Assembly: GCA_016124735.1 (NCBI GenBank)
Contig: WGMZ01000001.1
Coordinates: 43,175-107,174, forward strand
Source of the DNA: Bacteroidota bacterium
Lineage (GTDB): Bacteria > Bacteroidota > Bacteroidia > UBA8524
DNA: 64,000 bases
Reading direction: 5' to 3'
Positions 9,349 through 18,802 of this stretch are shown here, in pieces. The stretch's first letter is position 1. Every line of letters begins with the position of its first letter. The position numbers and the translations under genes were made by a program. Under the pieces are notes generated by a model. The model searched no databases. It was not told the origin of the DNA and saw only the letters and a program-made list of their open reading frames with translations.

Positions 9349-11262
9349 TTACAAAGCACCCTGGCGGATACTATCAACAACAGAAGGATCGAGAAGGGTA
9401 GAGGTGTCGCCTAAATTAGACGCGTCACGTTCTGCTATTTTTCGCAGAATTCTGCGCATGATTTTTCCCGATCTTGTTTTCGGCAACCCTTGTACGAACT
9501 GGATTTTATCGGGTTTTGCAATGGGGCCAATAATCCGGATAACAGTTGAGAGAATATCGGAGCGCAGCTGGTCCTGACTTTCATTGTGTTTTCCCTGATA
9601 GATGACATAGGCATAAATGCCTTGTCCTTTTAGATCGTGTGGATAACCTACCACTGCACTTTCCACTACTCCCTGATGCATATTAATGGCATTTTCTACT
9701 TCTGCAGTCCCAATCCGATGTCCGCTCACATTCAACACATCGTCTACTCGTCCTGTGATCCGGTAATTTCCATCCTTGTCGCGAAGCGCACCATCGCCGG
9801 TAAAATATTTTCCCGGATAGGCAGAGAAATAAGTTTGCTTGCATCGTTCATGGTCGCCCCAGGTGGTACGAATAGTTGCAGGCCAGGGGTGACTAATAAC
9901 TAAATTCCCACTAACCTCGTTACCCTCAATTACGTTTCCATTTTCGTTGACCAATTCCGGGAATATTCCAGGCAGCGGCAAAGTGGCAAATGCTGGTTTT
10001 TGTGGTGTAATACCCGCTATATTGGAAATCATGATACCTCCGGTTTCGGTTTGCCACCAGGTATCGACAATCGGACAACGTCCTTTGCCCACCTTGTCAT
10101 GGAACCATTGCCAGGCTTCTTCATTGATTGGTTCTCCTACAGAGCCCAGCACCCGGAGACTTTGGAGAGAAAAGGACTCTACAAATTCATCCCCCAATCC
10201 CATTAAGCTGCGAATGGCCGTTGGAGCAGTATACAAAATATTTACGCGGTGTTTTTCACAGATTTCCCAAAAACGCGAAGCATTGGGCCAGGTTGGAATG
10301 CCTTCAAACATCAGGCTGGTAGCGCCGGCACATAATGGACCATATACAATATAGCTGTGGCCGGTAATCCAGCCAATGTCGGCAGTGCAAAAATGAACTT
10401 CCCCAAGCTGGTACTGGAACACGTTGACAAAGCTGTAGGTAGCATATACCATGTACCCACCGCAGCTGTGAACGACTCCCTTGGGTTTTCCTGTCGATCC
10501 GGAGGTATAGAGGATAAACAAAGGGTCTTCGGCGTTCATTGGTTCCGGTTCGCAAAAGCTTCCCAAAGGAATATTTAGCATTTCTTCATCCCACCAGTAA
10601 TCGCGATCCTTGATCATACTTACAGGCGTATTGGTTCGGTTGACTACAAAAACCGATTGGACGGAAAGACATTGCTCCAGAGCGTCATCTATGATGGATT
10701 TTAGTTCTATTTGTTTTGCTCCACGATATGCGCCATCACAGGTTATAACTGCTTTGGCCTGTGCATCGTTAATTCTGTCGGCAACACTTCTGGCACTGAA
10801 GCCTCCGAAAATGACCGAGTGTATTGCACCGATTCGCGCGCAAGCCAGAACGGCAATTGCCAGCTCCGGAATCATCCCCATGTAAATGCAAACACGGTCG
10901 CCTTTTTTTATTCCCCGTGCTTTCATTACCAGTGCCATTCGATTCACCTCATCATATAATTCCTGATAAGAAATATGGCGGGATGCTTCTTCCGGATCAT
11001 TTGCGTCAAAAATGAGAGCGATATCGCTGGCATGTTCTTCCAGATGACGGTCGAGGCAATTCACAGTGATATTCAATTTGGCTCCATCGAACCACTTTAC
11101 AGAAGGCTCCTCAAAATTCCAATCGAGTACATTTTTCCATGAATGCATCCATGAAAAATTTCGGGCTATATCTCCCCAAAAGGCGGCCGGATTGTCTAAA
11201 CTTTGCTTATAGGCTTCTTTATAAGATTCGAGTGAGTCAATTTGATATGGATAATGCTTCAT
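9349..11262 (-). CDS. acs: Acetyl-CoA synthetase (acetate-CoA ligase)
   Basis: 637 residues from the ATG. Converts acetate, ATP and CoA to acetyl-CoA through an acetyl-adenylate. The AMP-binding P-loop YTSGSTGKPKGVVH, the WWQTETGG motif, the hinge GRVDDVLNVSGHRIG, and the C-terminal KTRSGKIMRRILR with the catalytic Lys that is acetylated in many species are all present. A TTG six codons upstream would lengthen the protein but overlaps the probable -7 promoter element, so I prefer the ATG at 11262. Together with poxB at 61-63 kb it gives routes both into and out of acetate. Confidence 0.96.
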   Translation of the reverse strand: MKHYPYQIDSLESYKEAYKQSLDNPAAFWGDIARNFSWMHSWKNVLDWNFEEPSVKWFDGAKLNITVNCLDRHLEEHASDIALIFDANDPEEASRHISYQELYDEVNRMALVMKARGIKKGDRVCIYMGMIPELAIAVLACARIGAIHSVIFGGFSARSVADRINDAQAKAVITCDGAYRGAKQIELKSIIDDALEQCLSVQSVFVVNRTNTPVSMIKDRDYWWDEEMLNIPLGSFCEPEPMNAEDPLFILYTSGSTGKPKGVVHSCGGYMVYATYSFVNVFQYQLGEVHFCTADIGWITGHSYIVYGPLCAGATSLMFEGIPTWPNASRFWEICEKHRVNILYTAPTAIRSLMGLGDEFVESFSLQSLRVLGSVGEPINEEAWQWFHDKVGKGRCPIVDTWWQTETGGIMISNIAGITPQKPAFATLPLPGIFPELVNENGNVIEGNEVSGNLVISHPWPATIRTTWGDHERCKQTYFSAYPGKYFTGDGALRDKDGNYRITGRVDDVLNVSGHRIGTAEVENAINMHQGVVESAVVGYPHDLKGQGIYAYVIYQGKHNESQDQLRSDILSTVIRIIGPIAKPDKIQFVQGLPKTRSGKIMRRILRKIAERDASNLGDTSTLLDPSVVDSIRQGAL

Positions 11263-11277
11263 GCGTATGCGTTTCCC

Positions 11278-11285
11278 CAAAACTA
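11278..11285 (-). promoter_or_regulatory. Probable -7 promoter element of acs
   Basis: TAGTTTTG on the minus strand fits the Bacteroidota -7 consensus TAnnTTTG exactly and ends 15 bases before the acs ATG. No clear -33 TTG lies at the usual 18-21 base spacing; the nearest candidate is a CTGG. The element argues for the downstream ATG as the acs start. Confidence 0.45.
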
Positions 11286-11319
11286 GGGAAAATCGTGCGA
11301 AGCGTCCAGCACAATTGTC

Positions 11320-11826
11320 TCATTCTTCTCCGGCAATCCGGGGCCCAAGTTCTATTACTGCGGGATTCAGGATTTTACCTTTCTCAATCTCAAAACGTAT
11401 CATCGTTCTCATTTTATGAAACCCATGAATTCCTGCCGCTCCCGGATTCATGTGAAGCAAGTTTAATTTAGGGTCGCGGATGATTTTCAATATATGGGAA
11501 TGCCCGCAAATGAAGAGTCCGGGAGGCCTGGCTTGTATAGCCTGACGAATATCGGGGTTGTACCGGCCGGGATATCCACCGATATGGGTTATCCAAACAT
11601 CCAGCCCTTCGCAGATAAATCGGTTATGAACTCTACAGACAGAACGAATATCCTGTCCATCGATATTTCCAAAAACGCCTCTGACCGGCTTTAATGCCGA
11701 TAAGGTTTCATAGACTTTAAATTGCCCCCAGTCGCCGGCATGCCAAATCTCATCTGCCCAGGCTGCGTGCTTCAATATAGCATCGTCCAGGTAGGAATGG
11801 GTGTCGGAGAGGAGGAGGATTTTCAT
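11320..11826 (-). CDS. YfcE/MJ0936-type metallophosphoesterase
   Basis: 168 residues, typical for the family. The metal ligands are visible in order: LLSDTHSYLD, WHAGDWGQF, FGNIDGQ, THIGGYPGRYN, GHSHI and MNPGA. These small phosphodiesterases cleave model phosphodiesters with two metal ions, and their natural substrate is generally unknown. In THIGG the second residue of the usual THG motif is Ile, a modest variation. Stands alone, followed by acs on the same strand after 57 bases. Confidence 0.9.
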   Translation of the reverse strand: MKILLLSDTHSYLDDAILKHAAWADEIWHAGDWGQFKVYETLSALKPVRGVFGNIDGQDIRSVCRVHNRFICEGLDVWITHIGGYPGRYNPDIRQAIQARPPGLFICGHSHILKIIRDPKLNLLHMNPGAAGIHGFHKMRTMIRFEIEKGKILNPAVIELGPRIAGEE

Positions 11827-11843
11827 GGAATAATGTACAAGAG

Positions 11844-11912
11844 TACAAAATTTGACTCTTTAGAGTTTATAGAGATTTTAGACTCTTTAGACTTTTTAGA
11901 GCAATTGGACCA
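11844..11912. repeat. AT-rich direct-repeat tract
   Basis: GACTCTTTAG and close variants (TTTAGAGTTT, GACTTTTTAGAG) recur several times within about 70 bases in the 195-base gap between the metallophosphoesterase and the next T9SS gene. No credible protein is encoded there. It is low-complexity intergenic sequence; a role is not evident. Confidence 0.5.
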
Positions 11913-12021
11913 TTTGAAAAAATTAATTTCCATCATCCATAACTTGGATAAAGCGACGAAGGTTCATACAAGAGTCTGAAACCCTAAAGCCTGAAACTTA
12001 TATCCGTTTTTCGCTAATTAC

Positions 12022-13662
12022 TTATTCCTTTACAATTTTCACCGTCTTTTTAAATCCAGTTTTATCTGAAATAGATAGGAAGTACACCCCACTTGGACAC
12101 TCAGTAATATCCAGTTGATTGGAAACAGAGTTTAGTTGAAATTCTTTGATTCGCTTTCCCTGAAGGTTGAATAAAACAGCGCTTAGCTTTTCTAGCTCCG
12201 TATCCAATTCCAGATTTACAATTCCATTACCTGGGTTTGGATAAATCTTGATTCCAGCCATTTGAACGGGTCTCTGAAAGCCCGTTGGGTTTAGTGAAGC
12301 ATCGAGTTTTAAAAGAAAGGTCCTTGTCATGCTGGAGTTTGAAGTATTTCCAGCGAACAGACTGTCGGTCCCGGGATTGAAATCGGGGTTGCCGGCGAAG
12401 CGGCCTGAAGCATAAATGTTCTGCTTATCATCTACAAATAAGTCGTTGGCAAATTCACTTGCATAGTGCCCGGGAAGTGAGCCGATGAGCTTCACCCAGG
12501 TAAAATCTCCCTGATGGTTTAGCTTGATCATGTAAATTTCCGATGTATCTCTATTGATTACTGAATCAGTGAGATTGCCATGTTTTATTCCAAATGGATT
12601 ACGAAAGGTTCCATAACAGTAAAGGTTTCCCAAATTATCGCTGGTGAGCAACGCATTTGGACCTACCTTTTTTTGCCAAATATTGCTGCCGGCGGAATTG
12701 TAGTAGTAAACGGTGTCGCTAGTGCAGGTAAAAATATCTTTGCCACTTATACAAAGACTTTGTGTGTAATTGGCAATTTTTTTAACCCAGATGAAATTGC
12801 CTAGCTGGTCGTATTTTGCCAAGCACCAGGTTGAATTCATCTCATTAATGGTAGCACTTGCATTCCCCGGGTCAAACTCAGTACTTCCATTGTTAATATC
12901 AAGGATATATACATTTTTATCGTCGTCTGTTTGTACAAGCCAGCCATAGATATTTCTGGTGGAGGGCATGGCTCTAACCCATATAAGCTGCCCGATCGCT
13001 GACAGCTTGAGTAAAAATCCGGACTGTTTGCCTGGAACGCCTTTTTTTGCGGTTCCAGCACCGGAGCTGAAATCAATTTCATTCCAGAAATAACCATTCA
13101 CATAGATATTTCCGGAAACATCAAGGGTAATGGCGTGTCCAATATCATCACTTCCAGCTTGTGGAGCGCCGGATTCTCCGAAACTTCTGGCCCAACGAAT
13201 GCCTCCGGACGAGTCCATTTTTATTACGAAAGCATCAAAACCTCCTTCTGACACAAGAGAATCTGGATAACCTAGTATGGTTAAATAGGCGGTTTTATTA
13301 AAGTAGCCAGTAAAATACAAGTTGGCTGAGTCGTCTATGCAAAATGCACTGGGATAGGTCGTACTGTTTAATCCATCGTATGATTTAGCCCAGAGGAATT
13401 GTCCATTCCCATCAAATTTGATGAGATAAATTCCAATACCACTCGATTGCAAGAGTGATGTTCCGGGGCCTGGATCTGCATCCATCGTTTCAGTAAAATG
13501 TTCGGTCATGTACACATTACCGCTTTTGTCCGTTTTATTGATTATTGAGCCAATTCTGTCTTTGCTGTTAAATGCCTTGAGCCAGGTGGAGTTTTGCCCA
13601 TTGACAGAAAAAGTAAAAAAGAGCAGACAGACTAAGATGGATAGAGTAAATAAGTTTTTCAT
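12022..13662 (-). CDS. Secreted beta-propeller-like protein with T9SS type A sorting domain
   Basis: 546 residues from the ATG that begins the signal peptide (KNLFTLSILVCLLFF ... VNGQ). A longer frame upstream has no signal sequence at its start. The body contains repeats of the form GNIYVNGYF / NLYFTGYFN / NIYASGRFAGN about 50-60 residues apart, resembling SBBP-type propeller blades. The last 75 residues form a type A sorting domain (IKIYPNPGNGIVNLEL ... GVYFLSISD). It is probably exported by T9SS and anchored or released at the surface. Function unknown. Confidence 0.82.
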   Translation of the reverse strand: MKNLFTLSILVCLLFFTFSVNGQNSTWLKAFNSKDRIGSIINKTDKSGNVYMTEHFTETMDADPGPGTSLLQSSGIGIYLIKFDGNGQFLWAKSYDGLNSTTYPSAFCIDDSANLYFTGYFNKTAYLTILGYPDSLVSEGGFDAFVIKMDSSGGIRWARSFGESGAPQAGSDDIGHAITLDVSGNIYVNGYFWNEIDFSSGAGTAKKGVPGKQSGFLLKLSAIGQLIWVRAMPSTRNIYGWLVQTDDDKNVYILDINNGSTEFDPGNASATINEMNSTWCLAKYDQLGNFIWVKKIANYTQSLCISGKDIFTCTSDTVYYYNSAGSNIWQKKVGPNALLTSDNLGNLYCYGTFRNPFGIKHGNLTDSVINRDTSEIYMIKLNHQGDFTWVKLIGSLPGHYASEFANDLFVDDKQNIYASGRFAGNPDFNPGTDSLFAGNTSNSSMTRTFLLKLDASLNPTGFQRPVQMAGIKIYPNPGNGIVNLELDTELEKLSAVLFNLQGKRIKEFQLNSVSNQLDITECPSGVYFLSISDKTGFKKTVKIVKE

Positions 13663-13839
13663 CGTATTCGGTTTAAGAGGGTATTGAAGGTGTGACGCGC
13701 TCAATCTTGTTCAGGTTGTCCTGATTGATAAATGAGCGATGTTGAATAAGACTCCGGAGATAATTCCTTGCATTGCTACAAGAGACGTTCAGTCGTCTTT
13801 CATCTGGCATCTCAATTCCAAAATACGTATACTTGACAC
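13663..13839. other. Divergent intergenic region
   Basis: 177 bases between two divergently transcribed genes, so it should hold promoters for both. A TATACTTG just before the rhomboid ATG resembles a -7 element. I see no RNA structure or small gene. Confidence 0.35.
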
Positions 13840-14436
13840 ATGAGCATTTCCCTGTTTTTTATCCTGGTTACGATTGGGATATCTATCTGGTCTTTTCAAA
13901 ATCCGGATATCAAATACAAATTGATTTTTTCGCCCACAATTATTGAGGAACGGAAAGAGTGGTACCGCTTTCTGACTTGCGGGTTCATCCATGCAGACTA
14001 TATGCACTTGCTCGTCAATATGTATGTGTTCTACATGTTTGGGGACTATGTAGAAAAGTACTACGCGTATGCCATGCCGTTGGGGGAAATAAAATACATC
14101 ACCATGTATCTGCTCACGATTGTATTAGCCAATGTCCGAACCTTTTTCAAAGAACGACACAATCATGCCTATTTTTCGCTCGGGGCATCGGGAGGTATCA
14201 GCGGAATAGTATTCAGTTATATGCTCATCAATCCAACAGCCAAGCTGGGTTTACTTTTCATTCCATTTTATATCCCAGCTTATGTGTTTGGCCCATTGTA
14301 CCTGCTTTACTCGCATTATATGAGTAAAAGATCGGGAGATAATATCAACCACGACGCGCATCTGTGGGGTGCGGTTGTGGGAATCCTGTTTACCGCAATC
14401 AGCAGTCCTGATTTGGTGATGCGCTATTTCAACTAA
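13840..14436 (+). CDS. Rhomboid-family intramembrane serine protease
   Basis: 198 residues with about six hydrophobic segments. The catalytic Ser lies in the GASGG motif (residue about 113) and the catalytic His in NHDAHLWGA near residue 170. HADYMHLLVNMYVFYMFG matches the conserved H/N-containing helix. Rhomboids cut single-pass membrane proteins within the bilayer. Short N-terminus, no extra domains. Ends four bases into the convergent barrel gene. Substrates unknown. Confidence 0.9.
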   Translation: MSISLFFILVTIGISIWSFQNPDIKYKLIFSPTIIEERKEWYRFLTCGFIHADYMHLLVNMYVFYMFGDYVEKYYAYAMPLGEIKYITMYLLTIVLANVRTFFKERHNHAYFSLGASGGISGIVFSYMLINPTAKLGLLFIPFYIPAYVFGPLYLLYSHYMSKRSGDNINHDAHLWGAVVGILFTAISSPDLVMRYFN

Positions 14437-15032
14437 AACAAGAATCCGATACGATAAACCAGGGGACTTTGGTAATAGGGTGAATTCGAATTTTCAGATT
14501 TGAACGCGAAAAGCGCCATAATACGATAACTCCCTTTGTTGCCCATAGGTTGGCTATAACCCAGACCTAACATGGGCGTACTAAACCAGATACGGTTGTA
14601 GTCGCCAGAAAGAAAATCATAATGATTGAAGTTCAGGTATTCAATTTCCCCGTGAGCAAAAACAGAAGGAAGAAACTGAAATTCAGAAAGGATGCGCCCG
14701 CCGTATAAATTGGTTTGGTAAATTTGATGGGATCCTCCACCCATGCTGTAGTTCTGACGGTAGTATATATAACTTAACCCCGTACCCACAAGCAACTGGT
14801 CTGTAAGCCAATAGCCTATCAAGGGAGATATGTTAACATAGGTCAGTGTTCCGAAATTCAATCCCAGATAACCTCCATAAGTCAAATTCTCTTTATCAAA
14901 TTGAAATCCTTGACCATTGTCTGTCACTTTCTTAGGAGTAATATTTAGATTATAATGGTTGCCAGGGGAGAAACTATATGTTTCAAATCCAGCGGCGAAA
15001 AAGAGAATGAGGAGAATGGTCCGAATCTTCAT
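14433..15032 (-). CDS. Small outer-membrane beta-barrel protein
   Basis: 199 residues with a signal peptide at 1-20. Alternating aromatic/polar strands (YGGYLGLNFGTLTYV, LLVGTGLSYIYYRQNY, YRIMALFAFKSEN) end in a terminal Phe, typical of an 8-strand barrel. I do not recognise a specific family. Convergent with the rhomboid gene. Confidence 0.65.
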   Translation of the reverse strand: MKIRTILLILFFAAGFETYSFSPGNHYNLNITPKKVTDNGQGFQFDKENLTYGGYLGLNFGTLTYVNISPLIGYWLTDQLLVGTGLSYIYYRQNYSMGGGSHQIYQTNLYGGRILSEFQFLPSVFAHGEIEYLNFNHYDFLSGDYNRIWFSTPMLGLGYSQPMGNKGSYRIMALFAFKSENSNSPYYQSPLVYRIGFLF

Positions 15033-15061
15033 ACTTCAAATTAAAGGAAACTTTTTCTTCA

Positions 15062-15092
15062 TTTTGGGGGCTTAAGCAATTGCCTTAACTTC
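15062..15092 (+). promoter_or_regulatory. Promoter of serC
   Basis: TTTTG at 15062-15066, an 18-base spacer, and TAACTTCG at 15085-15092 (one mismatch to TAnnTTTG). It lies 21 bases before the serC ATG. Confidence 0.55.
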
Positions 15093-15113
15093 GCGGCAAC
15101 AACAGAAAAAACT

Positions 15114-16199
15114 ATGCCTAAAGTTCACAATTTTAGCGCCGGTCCCGGCATTTTACCTCAAGAAGCAATTGATCAGTCTATTGCTGCATTGCAGAATTTT
15201 TCAGGTACTAACCTGTCTCTTATAGAAGTTTCACACCGGGGAAAAGAATTCGAAGCCATAATGGAAGAAGCCCGTAACACCGTGCGGGAGCTTTTCAATG
15301 TCCCGGAATCTTATTCTGTGCTGTTCCTACAGGGAGGGGCCAGCATGCAATTCTGCATGGTGCCTTATAATTTGTTAGATGAAGGAGAAACAGCGGCCTA
15401 TGTCAATACCGGTGTGTGGGCGAAGAAGGCAATCAAAGAAGCAAAACTCTTCGGAAATATTGAAATTCTGGCAAGCTCAGAAGATAAGAACTTCTCGTAT
15501 ATCCCAAAAGGATGGAATATCCCTTCGAATGCCAAGTACCTGCATATCACTTCCAACAATACGATTTATGGAACGCAGTACCAGGAATTCCCGGATTCAC
15601 CTATTCCTGTAGTCTGTGATATGTCGTCCGATATTTTTAGTCGTCCAATCGACATCAATAAATTCGATATGATTTATGCCGGAGCTCAGAAAAATATGGG
15701 CCCGGCGGGAGTGACTCTTGTCATCATCAAAAACGAATTATTGGGTAAGGTGAAAAGAAGCATTCCGAGCATGCTGAACTACCAAACTCATATTGACGGC
15801 GAATCGATGTACAACACCCCACCTGTATTCCCTATTTATGTTTCTCTTCAAACCCTAAAATGGGTGAAATCCATGGGAGGCTGCGTTGCAATGGAGAAAC
15901 GCAACAGCGAAAAAGCGGCATTGCTCTACGGAGAAATTGATCGCAACAGCATGTTCCAGGGAACGGCAGCTACAGAAGATCGTTCGAAAATGAATGTCAC
16001 TTTTGTATTAAAAGATGATTCATTAACTGACGAATTCATGGCGCTCTGCAAATCCAATAACCTGAGCGGATTAAAAGGACACCGTTCCGTTGGTGGATTC
16101 CGTGCATCCATCTACAATGCTTTGCCGAAAGAAAGTGTTCAGGCATTGGTAGACACCATGCAACAATTTGAAAAAAGCAAAACCGGAGTAAACGCATAA
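15114..16199 (+). CDS. serC: Phosphoserine aminotransferase
   Basis: 361 residues, normal size. Transfers an amino group from glutamate to 3-phosphohydroxypyruvate in serine synthesis; class V PLP enzyme. N-terminal [11 protein letters not shown] signature, substrate loop [11 protein letters not shown], and the PLP lysine in [10 protein letters not shown] near residue 192. Followed after ten bases by serA, then a DUF1015 gene, which together form one operon. Confidence 0.97.
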   Translation: MPKVHNFSAGPGILPQEAIDQSIAALQNFSGTNLSLIEVSHRGKEFEAIMEEARNTVRELFNVPESYSVLFLQGGASMQFCMVPYNLLDEGETAAYVNTGVWAKKAIKEAKLFGNIEILASSEDKNFSYIPKGWNIPSNAKYLHITSNNTIYGTQYQEFPDSPIPVVCDMSSDIFSRPIDINKFDMIYAGAQKNMGPAGVTLVIIKNELLGKVKRSIPSMLNYQTHIDGESMYNTPPVFPIYVSLQTLKWVKSMGGCVAMEKRNSEKAALLYGEIDRNSMFQGTAATEDRSKMNVTFVLKDDSLTDEFMALCKSNNLSGLKGHRSVGGFRASIYNALPKESVQALVDTMQQFEKSKTGVNA

Positions 16200-16209
16200 A
16201 CCCACAGAA

Positions 16210-17172
16210 ATGACTCGAATTTTAGCCAATGATGGCATGGAAGCCGCCGCTATTGAAATGTTAGAAAAGGCTGGCTTTACCGTAGATACAAACAACATAG
16301 CTCAGGCGGATCTGGCCGAAGCGCTTAAAAATTACGACGCAATCACGGTTCGTAGCGCAACCAAGATCAGAAAAGAACTGATTGATGCTTGCCCGAATCT
16401 GAAACTGATTGGCCGTGGCGGGGTTGGTATGGACAATATCGATGTAGAATACGCGCGGGCCAAAGGTATAAGAGTGGTAAACACTCCAGCCGCCTCTTCT
16501 GTTTCCGTGGCAGAAATGGTTTTCGCTCATATCTTCAGCGTAGCCAGAAATTTGGCTGAATCTAACCGGTTAATGCCGGTAAAAGGGACGACCGACTTTT
16601 CCGCTATCAAGAAAAGTAGCAAAGGCGTGGAGCTGAAAGGCAAAACCCTGGGAGTCATTGGATTTGGTAGAATTGGACAGGAAACTGCAAAGATTGCCTT
16701 TGGTTTAGGAATGGAAGTTTTTGCATACGATCCTTATGTATCAGAAGCTGAATTGTATTTGCACCTAGGCGCAACGGCCGGAAACCAACGCATTAAAATT
16801 CCTGTGCGCACAGTAAGCAAAGACGAGGTTCTTAAAAAAGCCGATTTTATTTCTCTGCATGTACCATTCAGCGAGGGGGATAAGCCCGTGATTGGTGCAG
16901 AGGAAATGGCGAAAATGAAGAAAGGTTCCGGAATCATTAACTGTGCCCGTGGCGGCGCTGTGAGTGAAGAAGACCTGATGGCCTCCATGGCTGCCGGTCA
17001 TATAGCTTATGCTGGCCTGGATGTGTTTGCCAAAGAACCCCCGGTCGATGACCGCATTCTGAAAGTGAAAGGTGTTTCTCTGAGTGCACATGTCGGTGGT
17101 TCCACAAACGAAGCGCAAGAGAATATCGGAGCGGAACTCGCCGAGAAAATCATTGATTTCTTTCAATCTTAA
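16210..17172 (+). CDS. serA: D-3-phosphoglycerate dehydrogenase, short form
   Basis: 320 residues, lacking the C-terminal ACT regulatory domain of long SerA, so feedback control by serine through ACT is not expected. NAD-binding motif GVIGFGRIGQETA near residue 153, catalytic Arg in NCARGGAV, and His in LSAHVGGSTNEA. Oxidises 3-phosphoglycerate, the first step of serine synthesis. Operon position between serC and the DUF1015 gene supports SerA over another 2-hydroxyacid dehydrogenase. Confidence 0.95.
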   Translation: MTRILANDGMEAAAIEMLEKAGFTVDTNNIAQADLAEALKNYDAITVRSATKIRKELIDACPNLKLIGRGGVGMDNIDVEYARAKGIRVVNTPAASSVSVAEMVFAHIFSVARNLAESNRLMPVKGTTDFSAIKKSSKGVELKGKTLGVIGFGRIGQETAKIAFGLGMEVFAYDPYVSEAELYLHLGATAGNQRIKIPVRTVSKDEVLKKADFISLHVPFSEGDKPVIGAEEMAKMKKGSGIINCARGGAVSEEDLMASMAAGHIAYAGLDVFAKEPPVDDRILKVKGVSLSAHVGGSTNEAQENIGAELAEKIIDFFQS

Positions 17173-17184
17173 ATCTGAGTTCTC

Positions 17185-18429
17185 TTGCCACTGATTAAAG
17201 CATTTTCTGCTCTCAGGCCTCAGCCTGAGCTGGCCCAACTGGTGTCTTCGCGCTCCTGGGATAGCAACCACAATCATATTTCCAAAGAGATAATGGATAA
17301 CTATGAGTATTCCTATCTTCATGTGGTGAAGCCCCATTTGAATTTTACCGATCCGGAAAGAATCCCGGAAAAGCATTATCCTTTTGCGCGTCAGAAATTT
17401 CTGGATATGAAGGAATTGGGAATTCTTGAAAAAGAAGACCAGGACTGTCTTTACATCTACCAGATAACTGACTTGAAACTGGGTTTTGAGTATTGCGGAA
17501 TCACCGGGTTGGCCTCGGCCGACGACTACCTGAATGGGAAGATTAAAGTGCATGAGCACACGCTTTCAAAAAAGGAAGAGGCCCTGGTTAAACATGTTGA
17601 TTATGTGAAGGCAGTAGGCGAGCCGGTGCTCCTTACATTCGAAGGCGGGACCTGGTTCGACCGTTTGGTAGATCGGGTAGAGTCGGAGGAACCTTTGTTT
17701 TCTTTTACTGCAGACGATTTGGTTAAAACAGAAGTTTGGCCCATTCGCGCGGAAAAAGACATCAATAATATCGTAACTCATCTGACAGAGCTCGACGCAT
17801 TTTATATTGCAGATGGTCATCATCGATCTGCGGGTTCAGTGCGTTATGCGCAAAAAATGAGGAAGGAAAAACCGGACTATACCGGAGAAGAATCCTTCAA
17901 TTATTTTCTGGCCTATTTCATCCCAACAGATAAGCTGAAAATTTTTGAGTTTAATCGCCTGGTTAAAGATTTGGGATCACTCAGTGAGACCCAATTTCTG
18001 GAAGCCTTAGCGAAAAAATTCACCATCACTCCAATTGGCCACAGCACATTGCAGGTGCAAAGGAAAAGTCATCTTTTTGGTATGTACCTGAATGAAATGT
18101 GGTATGGATTGGACCTTAAAGAAGCCCAGGAAGGTTCTGTGCTGGAAAAACTGGACGTTTCTTTATTGGAGAAGTACATTTTAAAAGAAATCCTTCATAT
18201 TCACGATTCCAAATCCGATGATCGATTGTCTTTTTTAGATGGAACAAAAGGAATCCATCGCTTGCAGGAAATGGTGGACATTGGAGAGTTTAAACTAGGT
18301 TTCTCTCTTTTCCCAACCAAAATAGAAGAAGTCATTCAGGTGGCAGATGAAGGTTTGGTAATGCCGCCTAAATCAACGTGGTTTGAACCAAAACTGAGAA
18401 CCGGTTTGTTGATCTATGAAATGGACTAA
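17185..18429 (+). CDS. DUF1015 family protein in the serine operon
   Basis: 414 residues. The start must be the TTG at 17185, because an in-frame TGA lies three codons upstream at 17176. The protein shows the family's LIKAFSALRPQPELA N-terminus and a strongly conserved IADGHHR motif with Asp at residue 210. Its biochemical function is not established to my knowledge. It begins 12 bases after serA, so a role in serine or phosphoserine metabolism is likely from context. The DGHHR motif recalls the active-site region of ParB/sulfiredoxin-fold serine kinases, but that is inference. No serB phosphatase is seen nearby. Confidence 0.88.
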   Translation: MPLIKAFSALRPQPELAQLVSSRSWDSNHNHISKEIMDNYEYSYLHVVKPHLNFTDPERIPEKHYPFARQKFLDMKELGILEKEDQDCLYIYQITDLKLGFEYCGITGLASADDYLNGKIKVHEHTLSKKEEALVKHVDYVKAVGEPVLLTFEGGTWFDRLVDRVESEEPLFSFTADDLVKTEVWPIRAEKDINNIVTHLTELDAFYIADGHHRSAGSVRYAQKMRKEKPDYTGEESFNYFLAYFIPTDKLKIFEFNRLVKDLGSLSETQFLEALAKKFTITPIGHSTLQVQRKSHLFGMYLNEMWYGLDLKEAQEGSVLEKLDVSLLEKYILKEILHIHDSKSDDRLSFLDGTKGIHRLQEMVDIGEFKLGFSLFPTKIEEVIQVADEGLVMPPKSTWFEPKLRTGLLIYEMD

Positions 18430-18802
18430 ATTTTTACAGGCGGCATTATTCGTTGCCGCATTTATCTTATTCACGGAATCCAATGCCCAGATGGAAATTC
18501 AAAAAGGCATCGAAGGAAAGACTTTTTTCGATACGGCCCGCAGTATGGTACACGAAGCTTATGAGTACAAGCTTTTGTATCGAATGATTATTAATCCTAA
18601 GACGGGGCATGCAGAACCGGTGGGGGATCCTGCAGAAGTGAAAAACGGACTTTATATCCGGTATCGGAAAGATGGAACCATTGAATGCACGGGTTATTAC
18701 CGAAACGATGTCGCCTGTGGGGAATGGAGCTACAAAGATGAAACGGGTAAAATTGAATTGCGCAGTGAAAACCTGGGTGGCGACTGCTATACGGGAAATT
18801 AA
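18416..18802 (+). CDS. Small secreted YwqK/MORN-like protein
   Basis: 128 residues, signal peptide ending SNAQ near residue 25. The mature part contains GLYIRYRKDGTIECTGYY and CGEWSYKDETGKIE, a pattern like the repeats of YwqK-family proteins and MORN motifs. It overlaps the end of the DUF1015 gene by 14 bases, so it is translationally coupled although a link to serine synthesis is not obvious. Confidence 0.65.
   Translation: MKWTKFLQAALFVAAFILFTESNAQMEIQKGIEGKTFFDTARSMVHEAYEYKLLYRMIINPKTGHAEPVGDPAEVKNGLYIRYRKDGTIECTGYYRNDVACGEWSYKDETGKIELRSENLGGDCYTGN

Noticed and set aside
11722..11979. An 85-codon plus-strand frame over the AT-rich repeat tract
   Set aside because: Largely overlaps the metallophosphoesterase on the other strand and the repeats; no recognisable protein features.
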